Positions 1 to 5,674 of a stretch of DNA of 9,720 nucleotides are shown one piece after another; positions within the stretch are counted from its first letter, which is position 1; every line of letters starts with the position of its first letter. The DNA is taken from assembly GCA_035691665.1 (NCBI GenBank), contig DASSIS010000041.1:1-9720 (forward strand). The letters run 5' to 3'. This stretch comes from DASUBN01 sp035691665. GTDB taxonomy: Bacteria; Pseudomonadota; Gammaproteobacteria; Natronospirales; REEB76. The notes beneath the pieces were generated by a model. It had not been told where the DNA came from and made no database searches. It was given only the letters and a program-made list of their open reading frames with translations. The position numbers and the translations under genes were made by a program.

Positions 1-540
1 CACTTCGCGCTGGTTGATGAGGCACTTCTTCGACTCGTGCACGAACTCGATGGGATCCTCGATGGTGTGGATGTGACCGAACTCGCTCTCGTTCTTGTAG
101 TTGATCATGCCCGCGAGGGTGGTGGACTTGCCCGAGCCCGTGGGCCCGGTGACCAGCACGATGCCGCGCGGGGTGTCGGATATGTCCTTGAAGATCGCCG
201 GCGCGTTCAGGTCCTCGAGGGAGAGGATCTTGGACGGGATGGTGCGGAACACGGCGCCGGAGCCGCGGTTCTGGTTGAAGGCGTTGACGCGGAAGCGCGC
301 CAGGTTCGGGATCTCGAACGAGAAGTCGCACTCGAGGAATTCCTCGTAGTCCTTGCGCTGCTTGTCGTTCATGATGTCGTACACCATGTCGTGTACGTCC
401 TTGTGCTCCAGCGGCGGCATGTTGATGCGGCGCACGTCGCCGTCGACCCGGATCATGGGCGGCACCCCCGCGGACAGGTGCAGGTCGGACGCCTTGTTCT
501 TGACGCCGAAGGCGAGCAGTTGCGAGATATCGGCCGGCAT
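1..540 (-). CDS. pilT: Type IV pilus retraction ATPase PilT (N-terminal part, cut by window edge)
   Basis: PilT is the hexameric cytoplasmic ATPase that depolymerises type IV pili and powers twitching motility. The visible 180 residues start MPADISQLLAFGVKNKASDL and continue through the family's N-terminal PAS-like domain (about 1-110), including HLSAGVPPMIRVDGDVRRIN. The Walker A motif GPTGSGKST is at 132-140 and the start of the Asp-box region (TIEDPIEF) at 159-166. The frame stays open to base 1, so roughly half of the usual ~345 residues is missing to the left. The ATG at 540 is preceded by AGGGG. The near-identity to PilT through VHESKKCLINQREV favours PilT over its paralogue PilU. It is divergent from yggS, as in Pseudomonas. 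Confidence 0.96.
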   Translation of the reverse strand, partial: MPADISQLLAFGVKNKASDLHLSAGVPPMIRVDGDVRRINMPPLEHKDVHDMVYDIMNDKQRKDYEEFLECDFSFEIPNLARFRVNAFNQNRGSGAVFRTIPSKILSLEDLNAPAIFKDISDTPRGIVLVTGPTGSGKSTTLAGMINYKNESEFGHIHTIEDPIEFVHESKKCLINQREV

Positions 541-571
541 GTCTATCCCCTGGGCGTTGGGCGGTTAAGGC

Positions 572-602
572 TGCCGCGGGGGCCGCGGGGCTCCTCGCGG
601 CA
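572..602 (-). other. Competing GC-rich hairpins in the pilT leader
   Basis: On the plus strand TGCCGCG (572-578) and GCCGCG (582-587) can each pair with the same CGCGGC(A) at 596-602, giving mutually exclusive stems of 7 and 6 bp. If pilT transcription starts near 618 these lie in its 5' leader, 30-60 nt before the start codon. A regulatory role is inference; GC-rich DNA forms such stems easily. Confidence 0.3.
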
Positions 603-624
603 AGGCCGCTTACATGTGGGCTAG

Positions 625-630
625 AGTATA
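625..630 (-). promoter_or_regulatory. Candidate -10 element for pilT
   Basis: The minus strand reads TATACT here (5 of 6 to TATAAT), about 85 nt upstream of the pilT ATG in the divergent pilT/yggS gap. I do not see a good TTGACA-like element at the right spacing, so this is a weak call. No convincing promoter was found for yggS in the same gap. Confidence 0.3.
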
Positions 631-700
631 GCGAACCCATTTTATGTGCACTCGCACGTCTGATGACACCCCCGGATACGCTCTATTAAAGGAGGCAGGC

Positions 701-1396
701 TTGGAAGACGTGGCCCGGAACCTGGAGGCCGTGCGCGAACGCATCCGGGATGCGGCCGAGAAGGCTGGCCGCGACCCCGAGGGCGTGCGGCTCCTGGCGG
801 TGAGCAAAACTCAAGCGCCGGAGGCGCTGGCCGCGGCCTGGGAGGCGGGCCAGCGCGACTTCGGGGAGAACTACCTGCAGGAGGCCCTGCCCAAGATCGC
901 GGCGCTCGCCGACCGCAGCCTCACCTGGCACTTCATCGGTAACCTGCAATCCAACAAGACCCGCGAGGCGGCCGAGCGCTTCGACTGGGTCCACACCGTG
1001 GACCGGGAGAGCATCGCCAAGCGCCTCTCCGATCAGCGGCCGGAAGGATTGCCGCCGCTGCACGTGTGCCTGCAGGTGAACGTCTCCGGCGAGGGCAGCA
1101 AGGGAGGCGTGGCGCCGGAACGCCTCCCCGCCCTCGCGGACGCGGTGGCCGGGCTGCCGCGCCTCAGGCTCCGCGGCCTCATGGCCATCCCCGCGCCGGA
1201 GCGGGGCCTTGCCGCGCAACGGGAGCCGCACCGCCGGCTGCGGGAGCTGCTGGAGGAACTCAACCGGCACGGCCATCTCATGGATACGCTCTCCATGGGA
1301 ATGTCGGACGACCTGGAAGCCGCGGTGATGGAAGGGGCGACGCTCGTCCGCGTAGGCACTGCCATATTCGGAGCGCGACCGCCGAAGGGCGGCTGA
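701..1396 (+). CDS. yggS: YggS-family pyridoxal phosphate homeostasis protein (TTG start)
   Basis: This is a small cytoplasmic PLP-binding protein of the YggS/PROSC family. It is a single alanine-racemase-like TIM barrel that buffers pyridoxal 5'-phosphate and affects amino-acid and keto-acid balance, with no firmly known catalytic reaction. From the TTG at 701 it is 231 residues (E. coli YggS has 234). The PLP lysine in LLAVSKT falls at residue 36, the same number as in E. coli. FGENYLQE, HFIGNLQSNK, LRGLMAIPAPE, MGMSDDLEAAV and VRVGTAIFGAR are all present. An AAAGGAGG at 688-695, five bases before TTG, decides the start; the longer in-frame ATG at 644 lacks such support and would add a tail unlike the family. 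It is the first gene of the yggS-proC-yggT operon. Confidence 0.95.
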   Translation: MEDVARNLEAVRERIRDAAEKAGRDPEGVRLLAVSKTQAPEALAAAWEAGQRDFGENYLQEALPKIAALADRSLTWHFIGNLQSNKTREAAERFDWVHTVDRESIAKRLSDQRPEGLPPLHVCLQVNVSGEGSKGGVAPERLPALADAVAGLPRLRLRGLMAIPAPERGLAAQREPHRRLRELLEELNRHGHLMDTLSMGMSDDLEAAVMEGATLVRVGTAIFGARPPKGG

Positions 1397-1430
1397 CGCT
1401 ATCATTAACCACCTCGAGGGAGATACCGTC

Positions 1431-2270
1431 TTGTTCGACAACCAGCGCCTCGCCTTCATCGGCGGCGGCAACATAGCGCGGAGCCTGATCGGCGGCCTGG
1501 TGCAGAAGGGCTGCGACCCGCAGCGCATCCGGGTGGCGGACCCGAGCGCGGAGCAGCTCAAGCTCATCAGCTCACGCTTCCCGGTGGAGGCGGTGAACGA
1601 CAACTTGAAGGCCGCCGCCGGCGCCGACGTGCTGGTGTTCGCCGTGAAGCCCCAGGTGCTCGAGGCCGCCGCGGAAGGCCTCGCCGACGAAGTGCGCCGC
1701 TCCCGGCCGCTGGTCATCTCCATCGCCGCCGGCGTCACGGAGCCCGACCTCAGGGCCTGGCTCGGGGGCGAGGCGGCCATCGTGCGCGTCATGCCCAATA
1801 CCCCGGCGCTGCTCGGCGCGGGGGCGGCGGCGCTCTGGGCCAATCCCGCCGTCAGCGCCGCCCAGAAGGCCATGGCCCAGGCCATGCTGGAAGCGGTCGG
1901 CATCGCCCTCTGGATAGAAGATGAATCCCTGATGGACGCGGTCACCGCGCTCTCCGGCAGCGGCCCCGCCTATTTCTTCCTGCTCATGGAGCTCATGGAA
2001 GCCGCGGCCCTGGAGCTCGGCCTGCCGCCCGCGGCCGCCCGCCGGCTCACCCTGCAGACCGCCTTCGGCGCCGCACGCATGGCGCTCGAGTCCGGCGAAT
2101 CCCCCGCCGTGCTGCGCCGCCAGGTCACCTCGCCCAACGGCACCACCGCTGCCGCCATCGGCGCGTTCGAGGCCGCCGGCCTCGGTGACATCGTGACCCG
2201 CGCCCTCACCGCCGCCCGCGACCGCGGCCGGCAGCTCTCCAAGGATTCCGCCAAGGGAAACAAGCCATGA
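1431..2270 (+). CDS. proC: Pyrroline-5-carboxylate reductase (TTG start)
   Basis: ProC catalyses the last step of proline synthesis: NAD(P)H-dependent reduction of 1-pyrroline-5-carboxylate to L-proline in the cytoplasm. The 279-residue length is normal. The Rossmann nucleotide-binding turn FIGGGNIA is at residues 9-16, the MPNTP motif at 121-125, the family signature region TALSGSGPAYFF at 172-183 and QVTSPNGTTAAAI at 231-243 in the all-helical dimerisation domain. The TTG start at 1431 follows GAGGGAGA (1416-1423) by 7 nt. The gene lies 34 nt after yggS, and its stop overlaps the yggT start (ATGA), so the three are probably co-transcribed. The substrate can also come from ornithine through the aminotransferase encoded at 5675-6892. 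Confidence 0.97.
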   Translation: MFDNQRLAFIGGGNIARSLIGGLVQKGCDPQRIRVADPSAEQLKLISSRFPVEAVNDNLKAAAGADVLVFAVKPQVLEAAAEGLADEVRRSRPLVISIAAGVTEPDLRAWLGGEAAIVRVMPNTPALLGAGAAALWANPAVSAAQKAMAQAMLEAVGIALWIEDESLMDAVTALSGSGPAYFFLLMELMEAAALELGLPPAAARRLTLQTAFGAARMALESGESPAVLRRQVTSPNGTTAAAIGAFEAAGLGDIVTRALTAARDRGRQLSKDSAKGNKP

Positions 2271-2824
2271 TCGCCACCCGCTCCATCATCGCGCTCGTGT
2301 TCGTCATCAACACCCTGCTGGGGCTCTACACCGCCGCGGTGCTGCTGCGCTTCCTGATGCAGCAGGTGCGCGCCGACTTCTACAACCCCCTCGCCCAGGC
2401 GGTGGTCAAGATCACCAACCCCCTGCTCACGCCGCTGCGCCGGGTGATCCGCCCCTGGGGCAAGCTGGACGCGGCGGCGATCGTGCTCATGCTCGTGGTG
2501 CAGTTCGTGAACGTGCTGCTCGTGGTGTGGGTGGCCGACACGCTCTACACCTGGGGCTACATCGTTTATTGGACGGTGCTCAAGCTCATCTTCATCCTGG
2601 TGAACCTCTACTTCTTCACCATCCTCATGGAGGCGGTGCTGAGCTGGTTCAGCCAGGGCCGCAGTCCCATCGACGGGCTGCTGCGTCCGCTCAACGCGCC
2701 GCTGCTCGGGCCCGCGCGTCGGCTGCTGCCGCCGGTGAGCGGCCTCGATCTCTCGCCGCTGCTCGTGATGCTGCTGCTGCAGGTCATCAACCTGCTTCTG
2801 CCCCTCATCTGGCCCCTGGTCTGA
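2267..2824 (+). CDS. yggT: YggT family integral membrane protein
   Basis: This is a 185-residue hydrophobic inner-membrane protein. It carries two tandem YGGT repeats, roughly residues 5-85 and 95-180, each with two hydrophobic segments. The junctions have the typical YNPLAQAVVKITNPLLTPLRRVIRP in the first repeat and, in the second, WFSQGRSPIDGLLRPLNAP followed by LLGPARRLLPP. Family members have been linked to osmotic tolerance and, in some bacteria, to cell-division or SecYEG-related processes, but no biochemical function is settled. The start overlaps the proC stop by 4 bp, indicating translational coupling. The order yggS-proC-yggT next to pilT is widely conserved in gammaproteobacteria. 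Confidence 0.93.
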   Translation: MIATRSIIALVFVINTLLGLYTAAVLLRFLMQQVRADFYNPLAQAVVKITNPLLTPLRRVIRPWGKLDAAAIVLMLVVQFVNVLLVVWVADTLYTWGYIVYWTVLKLIFILVNLYFFTILMEAVLSWFSQGRSPIDGLLRPLNAPLLGPARRLLPPVSGLDLSPLLVMLLLQVINLLLPLIWPLV

Positions 2825-2844
2825 AGCCGTCGGGGTCCCGGCTC

Positions 2845-2866
2845 CGTTTCGCAGGCGAAGCGTTTT
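2845..2866 (+). terminator. Hairpin terminator of the yggS-proC-yggT operon
   Basis: CGTTTCG (2845-2851) pairs with CGAAGCG (2856-2862) around a CAGG loop, with one G-U pair, and is followed directly by TTTT (2863-2866). It starts 20 nt after the yggT stop. Confidence 0.6.
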
Positions 2867-2868
2867 GA

Positions 2869-2888
2869 CCCTGCTTTTGCAGGGGTTT
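2869..2888 (+). terminator. Second hairpin, possible back-up terminator
   Basis: CCCTGC (2869-2874) and GCAGGG (2879-2884) form a perfect 6-bp stem with a TTTT loop, followed by GTTT. It sits two bases after the T-run of the first hairpin, so the two could act as tandem terminators. The U-tract is weak. Confidence 0.4.
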
Positions 2889-2931
2889 CCGCCGACCCTT
2901 CAGGGTGCCTCTTCCCACCCGACCGTCCGAG

Positions 2932-2945
2932 GGAGCGTGCGCTCC
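2932..2945. repeat. Short perfect inverted repeat in the yggT / HU-like gap
   Basis: GGAGCG (2932-2937) and CGCTCC (2940-2945) are perfect inverted copies separated by TG. It lies in the 266-nt non-coding spacer together with several other palindromes. It could be a dyad operator or a small cruciform; no function can be assigned. Confidence 0.4.
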
Positions 2946-2968
2946 ATGCGGCGCACCCTGTATTCCTA

Positions 2969-3010
2969 GGGGAAAACCGCGCGCTCCTCAAAAAAAACCG
3001 TGTTTTCCCC
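2969..3010. repeat. 9-bp inverted repeat with central A-tract upstream of the HU-like gene
   Basis: GGGGAAAAC (2969-2977) is repeated exactly in inverse as GTTTTCCCC (3002-3010), with 24 nt between. That interval includes an uninterrupted run of eight A at 2990-2997, a sequence expected to bend DNA. The right arm ends about 10 bp before the candidate -35 region of the HU-like gene. An operator or architectural site is an inference. Confidence 0.5.
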
Positions 3011-3019
3011 GGTAAAAAC

Positions 3020-3049
3020 CTAACATTTGTGTCTCGCATGTGCTAGATT
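3020..3049 (+). promoter_or_regulatory. Candidate promoter of the HU-like gene
   Basis: An extended -10 element, TGC followed by TAGATT (3044-3049), has a CTAACA (3020-3025, 4 of 6 to TTGACA) 18 bp upstream. It predicts a start near 3056 and a leader of about 35 nt. The match is moderate. Confidence 0.4.
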
Positions 3050-3090
3050 TCGCGCGTGCATCTGCATTAGCCATCTAAGAGGAGACCTAA

Positions 3091-3465
3091 ATGGCTGCAA
3101 AGAAAAAGGCTGTCGTGAAGACCGCTGCCAAGGCCACCAAGGCCCCGGCGGTATCGGCCGACAAGCCGTTCACCAAGTCCGAGACCTACGCTTACCTCGC
3201 CCACGCCAGCGGCCTGAGCCGCAAGCAAGTGGCGGGTATCTTCGAGCAGCTGGCCGGCCTCATCGGCAAGAGCCTGGGCAAGAAAGGCCCCGGCATCTAC
3301 GTCGTGCCCGGTCTGATGAAGATCAAGGTGGTGCGCAAGCCCGCCACCAAGGAACGTGAGGGCATCAACCCCTTCACGGGCGAGAAGACCATCTTCAAGG
3401 CGAAGCCCGCCCGGAACGTGGTCAAGGTCCAGGCCCTGAAGGGTCTGAAGGACATGGTGAAGTAA
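3091..3465 (+). CDS. HU-like DNA-binding protein with Lys/Ala-rich N-terminal tail
   Basis: This is a 124-residue basic protein of the HU/IHF superfamily, nucleoid proteins that bend or compact DNA as dimers. Residues 1-25 (starting MAAKKKAVVKTAAKATK) form a histone-H1-like Lys/Ala tail that standard 90-residue HU lacks. From about residue 26 the HU fold begins: a helical part (TKSETYAYLAHASGLSRKQV, then FEQLAGLIGK) and a beta-arm with REGINPFTGEKT at 89-100. P94 in the NPFTGE turn corresponds to the DNA-intercalating proline. The C-terminal ALKGLKDMVK matches the closing helix. AAGAGGAG at 3077-3084, 6 nt before the ATG, is a strong ribosome binding site, as expected for an abundant protein. 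It appears monocistronic: terminators lie upstream and a hairpin downstream. The sequence is divergent from HupA/HupB, so I give no symbol. Confidence 0.9.
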   Translation: MAAKKKAVVKTAAKATKAPAVSADKPFTKSETYAYLAHASGLSRKQVAGIFEQLAGLIGKSLGKKGPGIYVVPGLMKIKVVRKPATKEREGINPFTGEKTIFKAKPARNVVKVQALKGLKDMVK

Positions 3466-3474
3466 GCCATTCCT

Positions 3475-3510
3475 GACCGGGGTCGCGTCTTCAGGGGCGC
3501 GGCTCCGGTC
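3475..3510. terminator. Hairpin between convergent HU-like and TerB-like genes
   Basis: GACCGGGGTCGCG (3475-3487) pairs over all 13 positions with CGCGGCTCCGGTC (3498-3510), counting two G-U pairs, around a 10-nt loop. It begins 10 nt after the HU-like stop. Neither side has a clear T-run (CTTGAATGGTT on the plus side), so it may terminate poorly or mainly protect the 3' end of the transcript. Confidence 0.5.
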
Positions 3511-3556
3511 CTTGAATGGTTCCGTCTCCGCTCACCGGCTCCCCTGCCGGCAGTCT

Positions 3557-4018
3557 CTATCTCCCCCGCTTTTTCTTCTGCGCCCGGTCTTTCGCCGCCA
3601 TGAGATCCGCGAGTGGCACGTACATGAGGTCCGCGAGCTTGTGCATCAGCGCGTCCTCGTGCTTGTCGAGCCTGCCGTCCGCATAGGCCACGTCCCACAG
3701 CATCCCCATCAGCGCCAGCTTGTCCGGCATGCTGAAGTGCTGGTTGATGAGATGGGTGAAGCGGAACAGGGACACAGCGTGGTCGGACTCCTCCTGCGCC
3801 GCGGACAGGAGCTCGCCCGCCGCCTGGGGCGTCAGGCCGTAGCGCGCGGCCAGGAGTTCCTGGGCCTGGGTCAGCTCGACCTCGGCCTCGTCGAAGTCGG
3901 CGCGCGCCATCTCCACCAGCAGCGCGGCCGCGGCCACCCGCAGGTCGTCGTGTTCCACCGGCTGGGGCACGGGGCCGGTGAGCCGCTGCTCGAGGAAGGA
4001 AAGGAGAGAAGAGAACAT
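3557..4018 (-). CDS. TerB-like (tellurite-resistance family) cytoplasmic protein
   Basis: This is a 153-residue all-helical, acidic protein with a Lys/Arg-rich C-terminus (KKKRGR) and no signal peptide or membrane segment. The second half, LALMGMLWDVAYADGRLDKHEDALMHKLADLMYVP (101-135), is the typical TerB/DjlA-N pattern with the acidic AYADGRLDKHE turn. A parallel, weaker copy is at 34-49 (EMARADFDEAEVEL), giving the family's duplicated helical repeat. TerB domains bind metal in some proteins and occur widely outside tellurite operons, so resistance should not be assumed. There are no other ter genes here. It lies 93 nt downstream of the barrel gene on the same strand, past a strong hairpin. 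The upstream ribosome binding site is weak. Its exact function is unknown. Confidence 0.82.
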   Translation of the reverse strand: MFSSLLSFLEQRLTGPVPQPVEHDDLRVAAAALLVEMARADFDEAEVELTQAQELLAARYGLTPQAAGELLSAAQEESDHAVSLFRFTHLINQHFSMPDKLALMGMLWDVAYADGRLDKHEDALMHKLADLMYVPLADLMAAKDRAQKKKRGR

Positions 4019-4069
4019 CGTCAGGTCTTCGCCTTGGGCTTGTGACGCGCAGTTTCCGCGCGCGGGACG

Positions 4070-4105
4070 GGCGCCGTCCGCGGACCCGGGCCCGCGGACG
4101 GCGTC
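4070..4105 (-). terminator. Very strong hairpin after the outer-membrane protein gene (no U-tract)
   Basis: GGCGCCGTCCGCGG (4070-4083) pairs with CCGCGGACGGCGTC (4092-4105): 14 bp with one G-U pair and an 8-nt loop. It starts 6-7 nt past the barrel gene's stop. On the minus strand it is followed by CGTCCCGCG, with no run of T. It may end transcription with help from other factors or stabilise the 3' end of the mRNA. Confidence 0.55.
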
Positions 4106-4111
4106 ACGGGA

Positions 4112-4825
4112 TCAGAAGCCGAAACCGAGCTTCAGGGTGTAGGTGGTGTTGCCGGCCAGATGGTTGTACTCCAGGGCCATGTGCACGCCGAGGTCGAAGG
4201 TGAGACCCGCGAACACTTCGGTGTTGCTGGCGCTGTACTTGGAGAGGCCCGTGGAGGCATCCGGGTTGCTGTCGGTCCACACCTCGCCTACGCCGGCGTA
4301 GGGGGTCACCGGGCCGATGCCCTTGGAGATGGACACGTCCAGGCTCTTGGTGTTGAAGGAGAGGTCATCCACGCCCGTGAGGTGCGTGAAGGCGGCGCGC
4401 AGGCCGACCGCCGGCTCGGCGATGCCGCCGTCCAGGATCGCATAGCGCCCTTCCACGCCGTACTCGCTGATGTTGGAGCCGGGCACGGTGCTGTACTCGC
4501 CGCCGATGTCGAAGCCGAAGGGCAGGCCTTTGGTGATGTGCAGGTCGGCGAAAGGCACATTGGAGACGCTGCTCTTACCCGTGGCATCTTCCCACGCGGT
4601 CTGATGGGCCACCTGGGTGTCACCCACGTTCAGGCCCACGTCGAAGCCGGTGATGCCTTCCGAGGCGGACCCCTCCATCTGCTTGTAACTGGTGATGGCG
4701 CCCAGGTCCTGGGAAAGCCCGTTGAAATCGGTCTGGACCAGGCCCGGGATGGTGATGTGGTCGTCGGCGAAGGCGCTCGTGCCGAGGGCCAGGAGGCCGC
4801 AAGCCAGTAACACGCGACGCATCAT
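4112..4825 (-). CDS. Predicted outer-membrane beta-barrel protein, function unknown
   Basis: The 237-residue product begins with a clear Sec signal peptide, MMRRVLLACGLLALGTSAFA, with the cleavage site after A20 (AFA/DD). The mature part consists of alternating polar/hydrophobic stretches with Gly and aromatic residues (FGFDIGGEYSTV, YGVEGRYAIL, AVGLRAAFTHL, DVSISKGIG, EVFAGLTFDLGV, HMALEYNHLAG). It ends TYTLKLGFGF, with the C-terminal Phe recognised by the BAM assembly machinery, so a small barrel of roughly 8-10 strands is likely. I do not recognise the family. The start is the first of two ATG codons at 4825, with AGGAG at 4836-4832 six bases upstream; the in-frame extension to 4879 would spoil the signal peptide. 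The flanking hairpins suggest it is largely transcribed alone. Confidence 0.82.
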   Translation of the reverse strand: MMRRVLLACGLLALGTSAFADDHITIPGLVQTDFNGLSQDLGAITSYKQMEGSASEGITGFDVGLNVGDTQVAHQTAWEDATGKSSVSNVPFADLHITKGLPFGFDIGGEYSTVPGSNISEYGVEGRYAILDGGIAEPAVGLRAAFTHLTGVDDLSFNTKSLDVSISKGIGPVTPYAGVGEVWTDSNPDASTGLSKYSASNTEVFAGLTFDLGVHMALEYNHLAGNTTYTLKLGFGF

Positions 4826-4846
4826 GATGTGCTCCTGAGTCTGTCT

Positions 4847-4864
4847 AAAAATGCCGTATCGGCA
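4847..4864 (-). terminator. Small intrinsic terminator or attenuator before the outer-membrane protein gene
   Basis: On the minus strand TGCCG and CGGCA (4864-4860 and 4856-4852) form a 5-bp stem with an ATA loop, followed by TTTTT (4851-4847). It is 70 nt after the hydrolase stop and 21 nt before the barrel gene's start codon. It could end the hydrolase transcript or, if the barrel promoter lies upstream, act as an attenuator. Confidence 0.45.
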
Positions 4865-4934
4865 CCCGAAGTTTAACAAAACGCCCGATATCCGTTTCAG
4901 ATGACATAGTGGCCGCCCCGGGATAGGTAGCCTC

Positions 4935-5564
4935 TTATAAGGTAAAAGCGCCGCTCACGGCCTCGCGCAGCTCGTTCAGGCGCCCATGGAAGAAGTGTCC
5001 GGCGCCCGCGAGCACCGCGAGCTTGGGAGGCTGCGGTTGCGCCTTGGCCCAGGCGAGCACGCCTTGCGCCGGCACCACGTCGTCCGCATCGCCCTGCACC
5101 AGCAGCCAGGGGCAGACCGGCGGCACGATGGGCGAGGCGCCGAAACGCTGCACCGCCGGCGCCACCGTCACGAGCCGCTGCACCGGGCGCTGGCTCTGGG
5201 CGCGCAAGGCTACGTAGGCGCCGAAGGAGAAGCCGCCGAGCCAGAGCGGCAAGCCGGGATGGCGTGCACTGAGCCAGTCCATCGCCGCGAGCGCATCCAA
5301 GGTCTCGCCCGCCCCGTTGTCGAACGTGCCGGCGCTCACGCCCACACCCCGGAAGTTGAAGCGCAGGCTCACGGCGCCCATGTCATTGAACGCGCGCGCG
5401 AGCATGTACGCCACCTTGTTCTGCATGGCGCCGCCCTGCACGGGGTTGGGATGGCAGACCACTGCCACCGCCACAGGCGGCACATCCGGATCATCCAGCA
5501 ATCCTTCGATGCGGCCGGCGGGACCCGGGAAGTCGCAAGGCTCGTTGTGGCGTGGGCTGTTCAC
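4935..5564 (-). CDS. Alpha/beta hydrolase (serine nucleophile, small cytoplasmic type)
   Basis: From a GTG at 5564 the product is 209 residues. It is a compact alpha/beta hydrolase resembling the dienelactone-hydrolase/YpfH-like group found beside many proteobacterial housekeeping genes. CHPNPVQGG (38-46) is the oxyanion-side HPxPxxGG motif, FNFRGVG is at 69-75, the nucleophile elbow GFSFG puts Ser at 113, GDADDVVP supplies the acid (probably D161), and GAGHFFHG places the catalytic His at 190. The triad is therefore complete. There is no signal peptide. The substrate is unknown; carboxylic esters or related bonds are typical. The start is the weak point: no Shine-Dalgarno precedes the GTG, the open frame continues upstream to 5729 across the aminotransferase promoter, and the next in-frame ATG is inside the conserved core. 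It is divergent from the aminotransferase gene. Confidence 0.85.
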   Translation of the reverse strand: MNSPRHNEPCDFPGPAGRIEGLLDDPDVPPVAVAVVCHPNPVQGGAMQNKVAYMLARAFNDMGAVSLRFNFRGVGVSAGTFDNGAGETLDALAAMDWLSARHPGLPLWLGGFSFGAYVALRAQSQRPVQRLVTVAPAVQRFGASPIVPPVCPWLLVQGDADDVVPAQGVLAWAKAQPQPPKLAVLAGAGHFFHGRLNELREAVSGAFTL

Positions 5565-5598
5565 GGCGATGTGGGCATATTCGACGGGATTTAGGGGG

Positions 5599-5629
5599 TT
5601 AAAGCGGGCATGGGGGCGCCGGTATAATA
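5599..5629 (+). promoter_or_regulatory. Promoter of the ornithine aminotransferase gene, possibly bidirectional
   Basis: A perfect TATAAT lies at 5623-5628, with a weak TTAAAG (5599-5604) 18 bp upstream. The predicted start near 5635 gives a leader of about 40 nt. The overlapping minus-strand TATTAT (5629-5624) matches the -10 consensus at 5 of 6 positions and could serve the divergent hydrolase gene. Confidence 0.6.
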
Positions 5630-5674
5630 GTCGTTTTCCCGCCCGCATTCCGCGAACCCAAAGAAGAGCGCCCC

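Noticed and set aside
644..700. ATG start for yggS at 644
   Set aside because: No ribosome binding site and 19 extra residues unlike YggS; the TTG at 701 has AAAGGAGG and restores the normal length.
686..1945. 419-codon open frame antisense to yggS and proC
   Set aside because: It spans two recognised genes on the other strand and has low-complexity Ser/Ala/Arg composition; a frame shadow.
3557..4018. Tellurite-resistance operon
   Set aside because: Only a TerB-like domain is present, without terZ, terC, terD or terE relatives nearby; the domain is common outside resistance loci.
4766..4825. Lipoprotein signal in the barrel protein (LLAC at residues 6-9)
   Set aside because: The cysteine is too close to the N-terminus for a lipoprotein signal, and a normal AFA cleavage site follows at residue 20.
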